Shown here piece after piece: positions 25,497-35,100 of a stretch of 64,000 nt of DNA. Source of the stretch: an uncultured Aquimarina sp. Lineage in GTDB: Bacteria > Bacteroidota > Bacteroidia > Flavobacteriales > Flavobacteriaceae. A program made the translations under genes and the position numbers. Under the pieces are notes generated by a model. That model saw only the letters and a list, made by a program, of their open reading frames with translations, was not told where the DNA came from and did no database searches. The number at the start of each line of letters is the position of its first letter. Positions within the stretch are counted from its first letter, which is position 1. Location of the stretch: positions 1-64,000 of the forward strand of contig CANMDW010000009.1 of NCBI GenBank assembly GCA_947496705.1. The letters run 5' to 3'.

Positions 25497-27395
25497 TTAA
25501 AAATGATATCTTACAAAAGCTTCCATTGCTGCATAGTCTGCCAAACCTAAAGCATTGTATTTTTGGGCTGTACCCCTATTTCTCTCCTCTGCACGCATCC
25601 AAAACTCCCGAGAATCTTCCCCTTGAAACATCACACCATCTTTTTGCGATTGATGATAGAAAATAGCATGCCGCTTCTTTAATACCTGATCAGGACTCAT
25701 CGGCACTGCCATTTCGATCTCATGTATATCCCACTCATGCCATGCCCCTCTATACAACCATACCCAGCAATCTTTCATACTGGGCTCATTTTTTAATCTT
25801 TTTAAAGCTTCAAAAAGAGCATCTAAGCATACTTTATGGGTACCATGTGGATCTGCTAAGTCTCCAGCTGCATAAATCTGATGTGGTTGTATTTCTTTTA
25901 TAATATTACACATTACTTCTATATCGGTCTCAGAAAGTTTGTTCTTCTTAATAGTACCTGTTTCATAAAAAGGTAAATCCAAAAAGTGAACATTCTCATC
26001 TTTCAACCCAATATAACGTGTTGCAGCATAAGACTCACCTCTTCTAATTAGTCCTTTTAGTTTTCTTACATCCTTAGTATCTACAGTGTTCTCTTTTTTA
26101 TTCTGAATATCATTCAATATCTTCTTGGTATCATTAGCTCCTAAAGTATTGGCAATCTCAGCAAACTTTAAGGCTTCCTTATCTGAAACGGCTATATTAC
26201 CTGATGTTTGATACGCTACATGCACATCATGCCCCTGTTCTACCAATCGATCAAACGTGCCTCCCATGGATATTACATCATCATCCGGGTGTGGACTGAA
26301 AATAATAACTCTTTTTTTAGCAGGATTGGCTCGCTCTGGCCTATTGGTGTCGTCTGCATTAGGCTTACCGCCAGGCCAACCGGTAATGGTATGCTGTAAT
26401 TTATTAAACATACTGATGTTTAAATCATAGGCAGACCCTTCCTGAGCTAGTAGACCAGACATTCCATGATCATTATAGTCTTTGTCTGTTAAGCTTAAAA
26501 TAGTCTTCTTTGTAATTTCACATAACCAAACGATAGCCTTGTTTTTAAGCTCTTCTGTCCATTTTGGTGAGCCTACCAACCATGGGGTCTTGTTTCTTGT
26601 TAATTCTGAAGCAGCTTCTGTATCTAATACAAATGTGGTATTATCATGTTGCTGCAGATATGTTGCCGGTACTTCTGAAGAGATAACTCCTTCTATGGTT
26701 CCTTTTAAGATAGATGCCTTATGTTCTCCCCAGCCAAGTAATACAATTCTTTTAGCTGCTCTTACTGTAGCTATACCCATGGTAATGGCTTTTCTTGGTA
26801 CATTTTCAATACCCAAAAATGCTGGAGCTGCATCAACCCTGGTAATATGATCCAGGGTGATAATTCTTGTTCCTGAATTGTAATGTGAACCTGGTTCATT
26901 AAAACCAATGTGACCCGTTCTCCCAATACCTAACAGTTGAAAATCTAAACCACCAGCTTCTTTGATTTTTAGTTCATAATCCAAACAGTATTGATATACA
27001 TCTTCTGCTTTAATTTTACCATTGGGGATATTAATATTCTCTGGTAAAATATCAATATGATTAAACAGGTGCTCATGCATAAAATAATGGTAACTCTGAA
27101 TATTTTCTTTATCCATAGGATAATACTCATCAAGATTGAAGGTAATTACATTCGAAAAACTTAAATCTTCTTCTTTATGTATCCGTACTAACTCTTCATA
27201 TACTTTTATAGGCGATGACCCTGTTGCTAAACCTAGCACACAGTTTTCATTCTTTGATTGTTTTTCACGAATGAGATCTGCAATCTCATAAGCCACCATG
27301 ATCGACCCATCTTTTGAACTATTGAAAACTACATTGTGAATTTTTTCAAATCGGGTTTCTTCAAATTGTCCTGCACGTTGGTAATTAATTCCCAT
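25497..27395 (-). CDS. nagB: glucosamine-6-phosphate deaminase fused to PIG-L deacetylase domain
   Basis: A 632-residue two-domain protein. Residues 1-280 are NagB: GLATGSSPIKVYEEL, FNLDEYYPM and LGIGRTGHIGFNEPGS are the substrate and catalytic segments. NagB converts glucosamine-6-phosphate to fructose-6-phosphate and ammonia. Residues about 365-632 are a PIG-L/LmbE-type deacetylase (IIFSPHPDDDVISMGG zinc motif, then LADPHGTH). This fusion and length are standard in Bacteroidota, so it is not an anomaly here. It supports amino-sugar catabolism. It is monocistronic, with an inverted repeat about 100 bases upstream that could be an operator. Confidence 0.93.
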   Translation of the reverse strand: MGINYQRAGQFEETRFEKIHNVVFNSSKDGSIMVAYEIADLIREKQSKNENCVLGLATGSSPIKVYEELVRIHKEEDLSFSNVITFNLDEYYPMDKENIQSYHYFMHEHLFNHIDILPENINIPNGKIKAEDVYQYCLDYELKIKEAGGLDFQLLGIGRTGHIGFNEPGSHYNSGTRIITLDHITRVDAAPAFLGIENVPRKAITMGIATVRAAKRIVLLGWGEHKASILKGTIEGVISSEVPATYLQQHDNTTFVLDTEAASELTRNKTPWLVGSPKWTEELKNKAIVWLCEITKKTILSLTDKDYNDHGMSGLLAQEGSAYDLNISMFNKLQHTITGWPGGKPNADDTNRPERANPAKKRVIIFSPHPDDDVISMGGTFDRLVEQGHDVHVAYQTSGNIAVSDKEALKFAEIANTLGANDTKKILNDIQNKKENTVDTKDVRKLKGLIRRGESYAATRYIGLKDENVHFLDLPFYETGTIKKNKLSETDIEVMCNIIKEIQPHQIYAAGDLADPHGTHKVCLDALFEALKRLKNEPSMKDCWVWLYRGAWHEWDIHEIEMAVPMSPDQVLKKRHAIFYHQSQKDGVMFQGEDSREFWMRAEERNRGTAQKYNALGLADYAAMEAFVRYHF

Positions 27396-27490
27396 TTTTT
27401 TTCGTATTGATGCTAAAGTGATTTAAACTTTTTTAATAAATATAGTATTTATTAAATTTTTGTCTTTAGTTTTTCCAAACTTTAATCAAT

Positions 27491-27566
27491 GAACTCATCT
27501 TGAGTAATATTTATTACCTGCAAAATAGTCATTTTTCGCCTACATAAAACTACTCAAGATGAGTTC
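27491..27566. promoter_or_regulatory. 16-bp perfect inverted repeat upstream of nagB
   Basis: GAACTCATCTTGAGTA (27491-27506) and its exact complement (27551-27566) are separated by 44 bases. Each arm is itself a small palindrome (ACTCA..TGAGT). The pair lies 96-171 bases upstream of the nagB start. It could be two operators for a dimeric repressor, or the ends of a vanished insertion next to the IS200-type remnant. Confidence 0.4.
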
Positions 27567-27640
27567 AATAGATATCCTGAGATGATAGCTATTATTGTTA
27601 AAGTAATGCCCCTTGTAAAACTTGATAACGATATTTTGTC

Positions 27641-27791
27641 GCACATACAATATGATAACTTAAATTACTTATTGAATGTGAATTCTTTCGGTATTCTGAC
27701 ATTCAACAAAACTAAAACATTTATAGAAATCTACCTGGCTGTAGACAGGCTAAAAGTAACTGCAATGAAATTGAAGGGTTTTAATCTTTGA
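27641..27791 (+). mobile_element. IS200/IS605 end remnant
   Basis: This stretch is similar, in reverse orientation, to 57301-57440, the end of the IS200/IS605-like element. Shared blocks include GTGAATTCTTTCGGTA, AACAAAACTAAAACATTTA and AAAGTAACTGCAATGAAATTG. An extra 20-odd bases sit in the middle, and the end hairpin is degenerate. No transposase remains. It lies immediately beside the last gene of the polysaccharide operon. Confidence 0.65.
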
Positions 27792-27802
27792 AGTGGTTTA
27801 AA

Positions 27803-29131
27803 CTAATCATCGATAGCCCCATAAATGATAGCGATCATTTTTCCATAAAGCTCCTGATGGTATACTGGTATGGTTTGCGACATACCTACAAAGATCAATT
27901 CTTCCTTTGGATCAATAATAAATTTGGTACTAAGGGAGCCTCCCCATTCATAAGTACCAGGGCTTCTGGAGTCTATGGCCGTAGCTGTTGTCAATGCAAA
28001 GCCCAGACAATGAGACAAACCAATTTTGTCATTCCGGCCTTTACCTTCCTTATTTAGCTTTTCGAATTGATCAGAAGTCATGAGTTCAATGGTTTTACGT
28101 CCTAATATTCGGTAATCCTTAATCGAGTCATCATAACTATTACTTGTATATAGCAATGATTGCAGAAACTTTGCATAATCCATTGTTGTAGAGGTTAAGC
28201 CTCCACCCCCCCGGTAATATTTTGGGAGCTTATACTCGGGATTTTTAATGAAAGTACTTAAAGGATCATCCTTTTGATACATGATCATTTTTCTATTATG
28301 ATAATCATGAACTGGCACCAGTCGGTCCAGTTTTTCTTTAGGAGGATAAAAATGAGTATCTTCCATACCCAATGGTTTGAAGATGTAATGTTCAAAATAC
28401 TCTGCCAGGCTTAATTTGGATATTACTTCAATTACCCTACCTAGAACATCCATACTATACCCATAGAGATACTGTTCTCCAGGATGAAATGCTAAAGGCA
28501 TCTCAGCTAAATTATTAACCAATTGTTCTGTATCCCAAGAAGGTGGATCTGTGCTTAAACTACTTATATTCGCATAGTTTTTAGAATAGATAGCTGATAC
28601 ATTGGAAACTTTTGATTTGCTATTGCCTATTCCTGAGGTATGGGTCAAAAGATGTCGTATGGTAATCTTATTGTTTGCCGGGATAACAGTATATGTAGAA
28701 TCTTCTTCATTGAATTCTTTTACAACCAGCGGTGTTTCAAAAGCAGGGATATAGCGGGCAACAGGGTCATCTAAACTGAGTTTTCCTCCTTCATAAAGCT
28801 GCATAATAGCCACTGTAGTGACAGCTTTTGTCATTGAGGCAATCCGAAAGATATCGTTTTTTTGATATGGTTCTCCAGTTTCCAGTGAACGATTGCCCAG
28901 GTTTTTGTAATATACAATCTTTCCTCTGCGAGCAACCAGGAATACGCCTCCGGGAAATTTATTATCCACTACATATTCGTTAACCAAAGAATCAATATGA
29001 GACAATTTCATCGCTGACATACCTGCCGCTTCAGGATCGGTAATAGGTAGTATTTTATCTTCTTTAGGAGAATTAGTGCAATTTGCAAAGACAAAGAGGA
29101 TCAAAAAAAGGAAAAAAATATGTTTCGACAT
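27803..29131 (-). CDS. beta-lactamase-fold serine hydrolase lipoprotein
   Basis: A 442-residue lipoprotein (lipobox FANC, Cys18) of the class-C beta-lactamase/esterase family. The catalytic SxxK is S99-M-T-K102, the Tyr motif is in YGYSMD, and the third motif is probably YEWGGSLST. It is the last gene of the minus-strand polysaccharide operon, starting nine bases after the sulfatase. In such loci these hydrolases may remove ester groups from the glycan, but the family is too broad to be sure. It is not closely similar to the serine hydrolase at 11063. Confidence 0.88.
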   Translation of the reverse strand: MSKHIFFLFLILFVFANCTNSPKEDKILPITDPEAAGMSAMKLSHIDSLVNEYVVDNKFPGGVFLVARRGKIVYYKNLGNRSLETGEPYQKNDIFRIASMTKAVTTVAIMQLYEGGKLSLDDPVARYIPAFETPLVVKEFNEEDSTYTVIPANNKITIRHLLTHTSGIGNSKSKVSNVSAIYSKNYANISSLSTDPPSWDTEQLVNNLAEMPLAFHPGEQYLYGYSMDVLGRVIEVISKLSLAEYFEHYIFKPLGMEDTHFYPPKEKLDRLVPVHDYHNRKMIMYQKDDPLSTFIKNPEYKLPKYYRGGGGLTSTTMDYAKFLQSLLYTSNSYDDSIKDYRILGRKTIELMTSDQFEKLNKEGKGRNDKIGLSHCLGFALTTATAIDSRSPGTYEWGGSLSTKFIIDPKEELIFVGMSQTIPVYHQELYGKMIAIIYGAIDD

Positions 29132-29139
29132 GATATTTT

Positions 29140-30621
29140 TTATGGATTGATAAGTTTTGGAATAAATTCAGCCAATACAGTATTCTGAAGGAAGGGATCT
29201 TTGTGTTGATCAGCATAGTCTTTTAGATCTTGTGCAAGCTCACGTACCACATTTCTGTTTTCGGGTACATTTATATAATTGATGGTTTCCTGTGGATTTT
29301 GTTCTAAATCAAGCAGCCATGGCAGATCACTTTCTGAAAGAACAAGCTTGTACCTACTGGTAACAGCAGCTATCCATTTAGTTTTAGCATTACCAGAACT
29401 CCTCATTACGGTAAAGTTTCTCCACTGTGACTTACTTTTGGGTTCTTTTATCAGTTCTGAAAAATCTATACCTTCCATTTTGTGTTCACTATTATAACCC
29501 ATCAGGCCTAATATCGAAGGCGCAAAATCAACTGAATTGAATGCATTTTCTACCTTTCCTCTTTTTTGTTTCAGAGATTCAGCATAGACGATAAAAGGTA
29601 CTTTGGCAGACGCCTCTAACGGAACTCCTTTATTTCTTCTTTGGTGTTCACCTCTTAAGTCCCCATGATCTGAAGTAAATACAATAATAGTATTATCCAA
29701 AAGGTTATTGACTTTAAGATACTCTATTAACCGGCCTATATTGTCATCAATGCACTTTACCATACCAAAATATTGTGATTGGTCGATTTCCTTTTCCGTT
29801 TTACTGGCCCAGGAAGGAAGATCTTTATCTTCTTTGTAATAAGTAGCAGGTGGGGTAAACTGCATATCTGTATACATGGTATCATATGGAGACCTTACTG
29901 TATCCGGGCCATGCGGATCGGGATAACTGAGCATATAGCAAAAAGGCTTTTCTTTGTTCTTCTTTATGAAATCCAACGTTTTATCCGTCAGATAATCGGT
30001 CATGTAGCTCTTATCATTAGCATCATTCAAATCATATGTAAAACCATCCAATGAATCTACGGCATCAATCAAGGGGCCTTCTGGTGTATCCATAACTTTC
30101 TTCCAGTGCCCTCGATTGAACATAAATCGATTATCAGAAAAACCAAAGTCTCGTTCTGGCTCCCATTGAGGCTTGCCAGTACCATCAAGGTGCCATTTTC
30201 CTGCATATCCGGTTGCATATCCTTTCTTTCTCAAAACTTCAGCAAATGTCACAATAGTATCATGCATAGGACTATCGTTTTGTTCTACCCCGGTATGATG
30301 CGGATATAAACCAGAGACAAAAGAACTTCTGGAAGGTGAACACAAGGGAGCCACAGCATAAAACTTAGAAAACAACACTCCGTTTTGTGCCAGGAAATCG
30401 ATATTTGGAGTTTCCACCACCAATCCTTCCCCCCAAATATAGGCTTCTTCTTGCGTTAGCGTTTCCCGGTAACAACCCAAAGTCCTAAAATTGTGCTCAT
30501 CGGTCATAATGACCAACAGATTCGGTTGGGTCACCTGTTCTTCTTTTTTAAGATTGTCTTTACAACCCAAAAAGATGCATATACTTATAGCAACAAATAG
30601 AATTGGCAGTTGTGCTTTCAT
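29140..30621 (-). CDS. sulfatase (S1 type), lipoprotein
   Basis: A 493-residue formylglycine-dependent sulfatase with a lipoprotein signal (FLGC, Cys20). The metal-binding start LLVIMTDEHNF, the modification motif C94-S-P-S-R with SSFVSGLYPHHTGV, the YAGKWHL segment and the FTSDHGDLRGEHQ metal site are all present. It should act in the periplasm or on the cell surface, removing sulfate esters from polysaccharide fragments; the S1 subfamily was not determined. Its start overlaps the stop of the GH28-type gene by four bases (ATGA). Maturation would need a formylglycine-generating enzyme, not encoded in the window. Confidence 0.93.
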   Translation of the reverse strand: MKAQLPILFVAISICIFLGCKDNLKKEEQVTQPNLLVIMTDEHNFRTLGCYRETLTQEEAYIWGEGLVVETPNIDFLAQNGVLFSKFYAVAPLCSPSRSSFVSGLYPHHTGVEQNDSPMHDTIVTFAEVLRKKGYATGYAGKWHLDGTGKPQWEPERDFGFSDNRFMFNRGHWKKVMDTPEGPLIDAVDSLDGFTYDLNDANDKSYMTDYLTDKTLDFIKKNKEKPFCYMLSYPDPHGPDTVRSPYDTMYTDMQFTPPATYYKEDKDLPSWASKTEKEIDQSQYFGMVKCIDDNIGRLIEYLKVNNLLDNTIIVFTSDHGDLRGEHQRRNKGVPLEASAKVPFIVYAESLKQKRGKVENAFNSVDFAPSILGLMGYNSEHKMEGIDFSELIKEPKSKSQWRNFTVMRSSGNAKTKWIAAVTSRYKLVLSESDLPWLLDLEQNPQETINYINVPENRNVVRELAQDLKDYADQHKDPFLQNTVLAEFIPKLINP

Positions 30622-32177
30622 TTTTTTTCATTTAGGTTTCCCAATAAGAACACTTCTTTTTGCGATGCTCCGTCTTTGGTTATATATGGTTTTCTTACAG
30701 TTAAAAAATCATTATTGTCGATAATAATTTTCTTTGTTTTTTCTCCTTCAACAGATAATAATGTACCTACAGTTTTGGTGCTGTGATAGTTTGAAAAGCG
30801 AATGTTTTCAGATTGGATAATTCTGAAAAGAGGTTGATCGCTAACGGGTAGATCTGCCTGAATATTTCTTAACGAAGCATTGTGTACATCATCAAACAGT
30901 ACTGCTGGCCGGGCATCAGGATGTACTAAATTAAGACGAAAATTCTCAAACTGTATGCCTTTCGCATGACGCACATAGAAACCATGTGCTGGTAAACTGG
31001 CTCCGTACATTCTATTTTCTGGATATCCTTTATTGTTTTCGGGAATGATCTTGTTGGCATGCTCTATAGTACCTGTTCCTTTACTATTGAAAATGACATC
31101 CTTGATAGTTACATTTTCTACATAACTCCCAGGGATACCTGTTATTGAACTTGTAATACGGCTTTCGTTTGTTGCATTTATATTGCTGATGAGTACATTT
31201 TTTAAACTTCCTACACCATCACGATCACCCAATCTAATGAATATAGGAGTTTGCACACCTTGCATAGAAATATTGGAGATGGTTACACCATCTATAAACC
31301 CACCATCAACCACTTCTAAGGCTATTCCTGATATTACCGTTGGTTGTTCGGAAATTCCTTCATATTGCTCATACCAGGGAGTCCTCACATTGTCTTCTGC
31401 TGCCGAGGTAATCACACAATTGGATATCGAAATGTTGCGAAAACCTATGGCGCTCCATGTTCCAAACTTAATGGCATTACAGTTGGAAGCGATGCGACAG
31501 TTGCTGATGGAGACATTTTCTACCACAAAACCATTGGTCCAGCTTTTAAAAACAATGGCATCATCATCGGTATCTATGATACAATTACTTATCACCACAT
31601 TTTTTGCATCAATATCTATCCCGTCGTTATTGGTATTGCTATGAGAGTAAATATCGATAGTATCGATGGTGATCCACTCAGATTTTTTCAAACTGATGTT
31701 CCACATGGGTGCATTTCTAAGTTTGATCCCAGTGATTCTGATGAACTTAGAATTAGTCACAAATATTTGAAAAGGGCGATTCACTTTTATTGCTCTGCCT
31801 CGGTTGTTGAAGTTTTGATGCCATCCTTGCCCATTAATTTTTCCGTAACCACTTACTGTTACATTTTGCACTTCTTTTATGAGTACCAATGCCGAATCGT
31901 GGTAGGCTTCTACATCTGTAACTCCCAGCAAAACTGCATTTTGCATCAAATGCAAATCGATATTATCTTTAAGCTGAATAGTTCCTGTTAGATACGTGCC
32001 GGGTCCTACCGTTACCCGACCTCCTCCAGATTCGGCACAAGCATTTATAGCCTTTTGCAGCGCTTTGGTATCATTCGTTTTTCCATCACCAACCGCTCCA
32101 AAATCAGAGACATTTACATTTTTTGCTTCTGTATTTAGAAAACTGAAAATCAATAATGTTACAATCAAAAATCTCAT
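30618..32177 (-). CDS. GH28-type right-handed beta-helix hydrolase
   Basis: A 519-residue secreted protein (signal residues 1-18). It opens with the pectate-lyase/GH28 start VNVSDFGAVGDGKTNDTKALQKAI and continues as a parallel beta-helix. Two acidic catalytic regions of GH28 are recognisable (NNDGIDID and DTDDDAIVFKS). The third, normally a GHG histidine motif, is replaced by NCNAIKFGTWS, so it is a divergent member. GH28 enzymes are inverting hydrolases mostly acting on galacturonans. In this sulfated-galactan setting the target is more likely an alpha-linked galactose or uronic acid branch. It lies 21 bases downstream of the multidomain hydrolase. Confidence 0.82.
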   Translation of the reverse strand: MRFLIVTLLIFSFLNTEAKNVNVSDFGAVGDGKTNDTKALQKAINACAESGGGRVTVGPGTYLTGTIQLKDNIDLHLMQNAVLLGVTDVEAYHDSALVLIKEVQNVTVSGYGKINGQGWHQNFNNRGRAIKVNRPFQIFVTNSKFIRITGIKLRNAPMWNISLKKSEWITIDTIDIYSHSNTNNDGIDIDAKNVVISNCIIDTDDDAIVFKSWTNGFVVENVSISNCRIASNCNAIKFGTWSAIGFRNISISNCVITSAAEDNVRTPWYEQYEGISEQPTVISGIALEVVDGGFIDGVTISNISMQGVQTPIFIRLGDRDGVGSLKNVLISNINATNESRITSSITGIPGSYVENVTIKDVIFNSKGTGTIEHANKIIPENNKGYPENRMYGASLPAHGFYVRHAKGIQFENFRLNLVHPDARPAVLFDDVHNASLRNIQADLPVSDQPLFRIIQSENIRFSNYHSTKTVGTLLSVEGEKTKKIIIDNNDFLTVRKPYITKDGASQKEVFLLGNLNEKK

Positions 32178-32197
32178 CTCATCATTGTTATTATGAC

Positions 32198-35100
32198 CTA
32201 CTTTTTCATAATCCTCTGGAATGTCACATCTTCATTAGATTGTATCTTACATACATAAATTCCGGCACTCAACCCAGAAACATTTACTTCATCACCGGGT
32301 TTAAAATCAGTTTGCATGATTTCCTTACCACTTACGCTATAAACAGTAAGTTTCCCTGTATCTCCTCCTGAGATTGTAATTATATCTGAAGCAGGGTTAG
32401 GAAATATCTGAAAATCAATATTTTCCGGGAGGTCAATATCTTTTTTATGCTGTAAGGACAGACCAGCAAGATCTCCTTCTCCGCTACTCTTATTGATAAT
32501 TATATTATTGATATTAAACAGGCCTCGGTCTATGTATAGCCGCATAATTTGTTTTCCTACGGAAAGATTCACATTATTGACAGAAACCGTTCTCCAACGT
32601 TGCCAACCCCATGTTCTTGGTACATGAATACTACCCGTTTGATCAATTCCTTCAAATTCTATATGAAATTTTCCTCGTCTAGACCAACTTGCTACTCTTA
32701 CATCAATATCATAACTACCAGCTTCGGCTACCTCAATTGTATATTCCAGCCATTCGCCTTTCCAGGTCCAACCCACATTATATCCTCCTCCTGTATCTCG
32801 TGTAACTTGTATATCAACCCCTTCTGAGGGACGATACTGTCCGTTAACGTTACCCGGACGTGCATCGTGGTACGCCACTCCTTCACCACCTTCATCAAAA
32901 TCTTCTGCTTCAATACTACCTGGTACCGGCCAGGGTTGTCCTCCATAAGGAGACTGACCATTTGGGCATAACCTGGTTACTGCATCAGATTCATTAGAAA
33001 AGCCTGACGATCCACCAGCATTGTATGCGATTAGACGATACGTGTATGTGGTTTCACATGTAAGATCAATATCTGAATAATAGGTGATATCGGATTCAAG
33101 TCTGGCTACCTCATGAAATATGGAATCTGTTTCACTTCTTCGCTCAATAATAAATTCATCCTCATTTGATGAATCTGTCCAGGTAAGATCAATCCGTGTA
33201 TCAGAATATGTTGCAGCAAGCACATTATCAGGTGCTGAAGGAGGTTCGGGCAGCATAGTTACTACCAGCTGAGGATACACCGTAAATACTTCATTTTCTT
33301 TAGAATGATAAATGATGGATGTAGCATTATTGGCCTGTAAAAGGAATGACACCAGACTATCGCTCAAGACCTCATTCTTTATCTGCTCGGTAACATCATA
33401 TTCAATCCATTGATCAAAATCTGGTGCTACCTGAGTGGCTATTATGGAATCTGTAGCAGGTTTTGTATCCCAGGTGACGGTATTTTCCTGCCAACTATCA
33501 TCAATAAGGTAGAGCGTATGATCAGGATCTCCCGATCTGTCATCATCTTCAAGTACACGTAAACGGAGTGTAGCCTGCGTAACCTCTCGATTGACATCAG
33601 ATAAATTAAATTTTAATAATGATTCAAACCTGAAATGGATTCCGCCTCGCTTCACGACCAGCTCTTTCAGGTTCCCATAGTTTTCAGTACTATGCCTCCC
33701 TCCTCTTACATAAGTATCTTCGATAGGATAAAGAAACCTCTTATCCGGATCCACCACAGAAACAGCAACTCCTTCTGATCTTTTTTGTACTCCATTTTGA
33801 TTGGTAGCCAAAGCCGTAAGAAAATAATTTCCTGCAGCAACACCCTGCCAGGTGTAGGTATAGGGTACGCTGGTAGTTTCCCCCAATTTATTATTATCCT
33901 CAAAGAACTCCACTTTACTAATGGTCGTTGTGCTATCTGTTGCCTGTACATTGATAACAATATCGGATTCCTGTGGATAATCTGTGTTATTCTGTGGAGA
34001 CGTAATTTCAACGGCGATAGGCAACCTTTTAAGTTCTATAAAAGGAGCATTATATACACTGCTCTCTTTGGAAGAAATTTTCGTATCCAACCCAGGACTT
34101 TGGGGGATCATCATAAATGAAAGCACTCCATCTCCTTCTAACTCAGAATTCACCAATGAGGTAATGTCGATTTTTGACCATTGACCATCTTCCTCAGGTT
34201 CGAAATTTGCTATTTTAATTATTGGTTCCGGTTTATTATTCCAGGTAAGAGAATTTTCATTCCACCCATCATTTTCTACATAATGTAAATCAATATTTCT
34301 GACTCCTTTTCTATTAATCCTCAAACGCAAATAAGCTGAATCCACAGATTGGTTACGAGTCTCGGTTAAATCAAATCTCAAATACCCTTCATATTGATCT
34401 CTTAATTTATTGGGATTTGATCTTATCTCTACTACTGGCTCCGTACCATAATTAATATCGGCATTTCGTTCGCCTCGTACATAGGCATCATCACTTGCTC
34501 GTACAAAATCCCCTTCAGGTTCGACCACTACATTTACTTCACCTACATTAAATCCACCATGTTCATCTCTGGCAGTAACAATGAGTTGTGTTTCACCTAT
34601 CGGAAGGCCAGGCAGGGTAACTGTATAGGGCGGAGCATATTTCACTTCCAAAAGACTTCTACCAGAAAAAAACCGTACTTCTTCTATGCTACTATCAACA
34701 TCTGATACCTGAGCAATAATTTCAATAGGAGTACCTTCCTGAATAACCTGGTTATCCTGAATATTAGATATAAGCACTTGCGGATGCTGATTCAGTCCTT
34801 CTCCATCATACATCATAAACATATAACATTCTCCAACAGGGAGATCATTTACCGTAAATGAAGATTCCCCGGATAGTATAATGGATTGATAAGGATCGGG
34901 TACACCTCCATGGCCTCCATGTTCCTGTATCCAGGAATTATACCGAAATACATCCAACCGGGTTGCCATTGAAGGAATATCATTGACCGTAAATGAAGTA
35001 CCCGGATGATCTGTCCAGCTTTCAGCATTTTGCCATACAACTAATTTTTTTCCATCACCTTCCAGAACAAATTCACCGCTTGTATTGGGGTCCAGGGATA

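Noticed and set aside
25497..27395. NagB-PIG-L fusion as a novel fusion
   Set aside because: This architecture and length are standard for Bacteroidota nagB.
27582..27791. 69-codon plus-strand ORF
   Set aside because: It covers the IS200-type end remnant and matches non-coding sequence of that element, not a protein.
30618..30621. Four-base overlap of GH28 and sulfatase genes as an error
   Set aside because: ATGA overlaps are ordinary translational coupling in compact operons; both proteins are complete.
31183..31991. Long plus-strand ORFs antisense to the GH28-type gene
   Set aside because: They are shadows of the repetitive beta-helix coding sequence, lacking signal peptides or family motifs.
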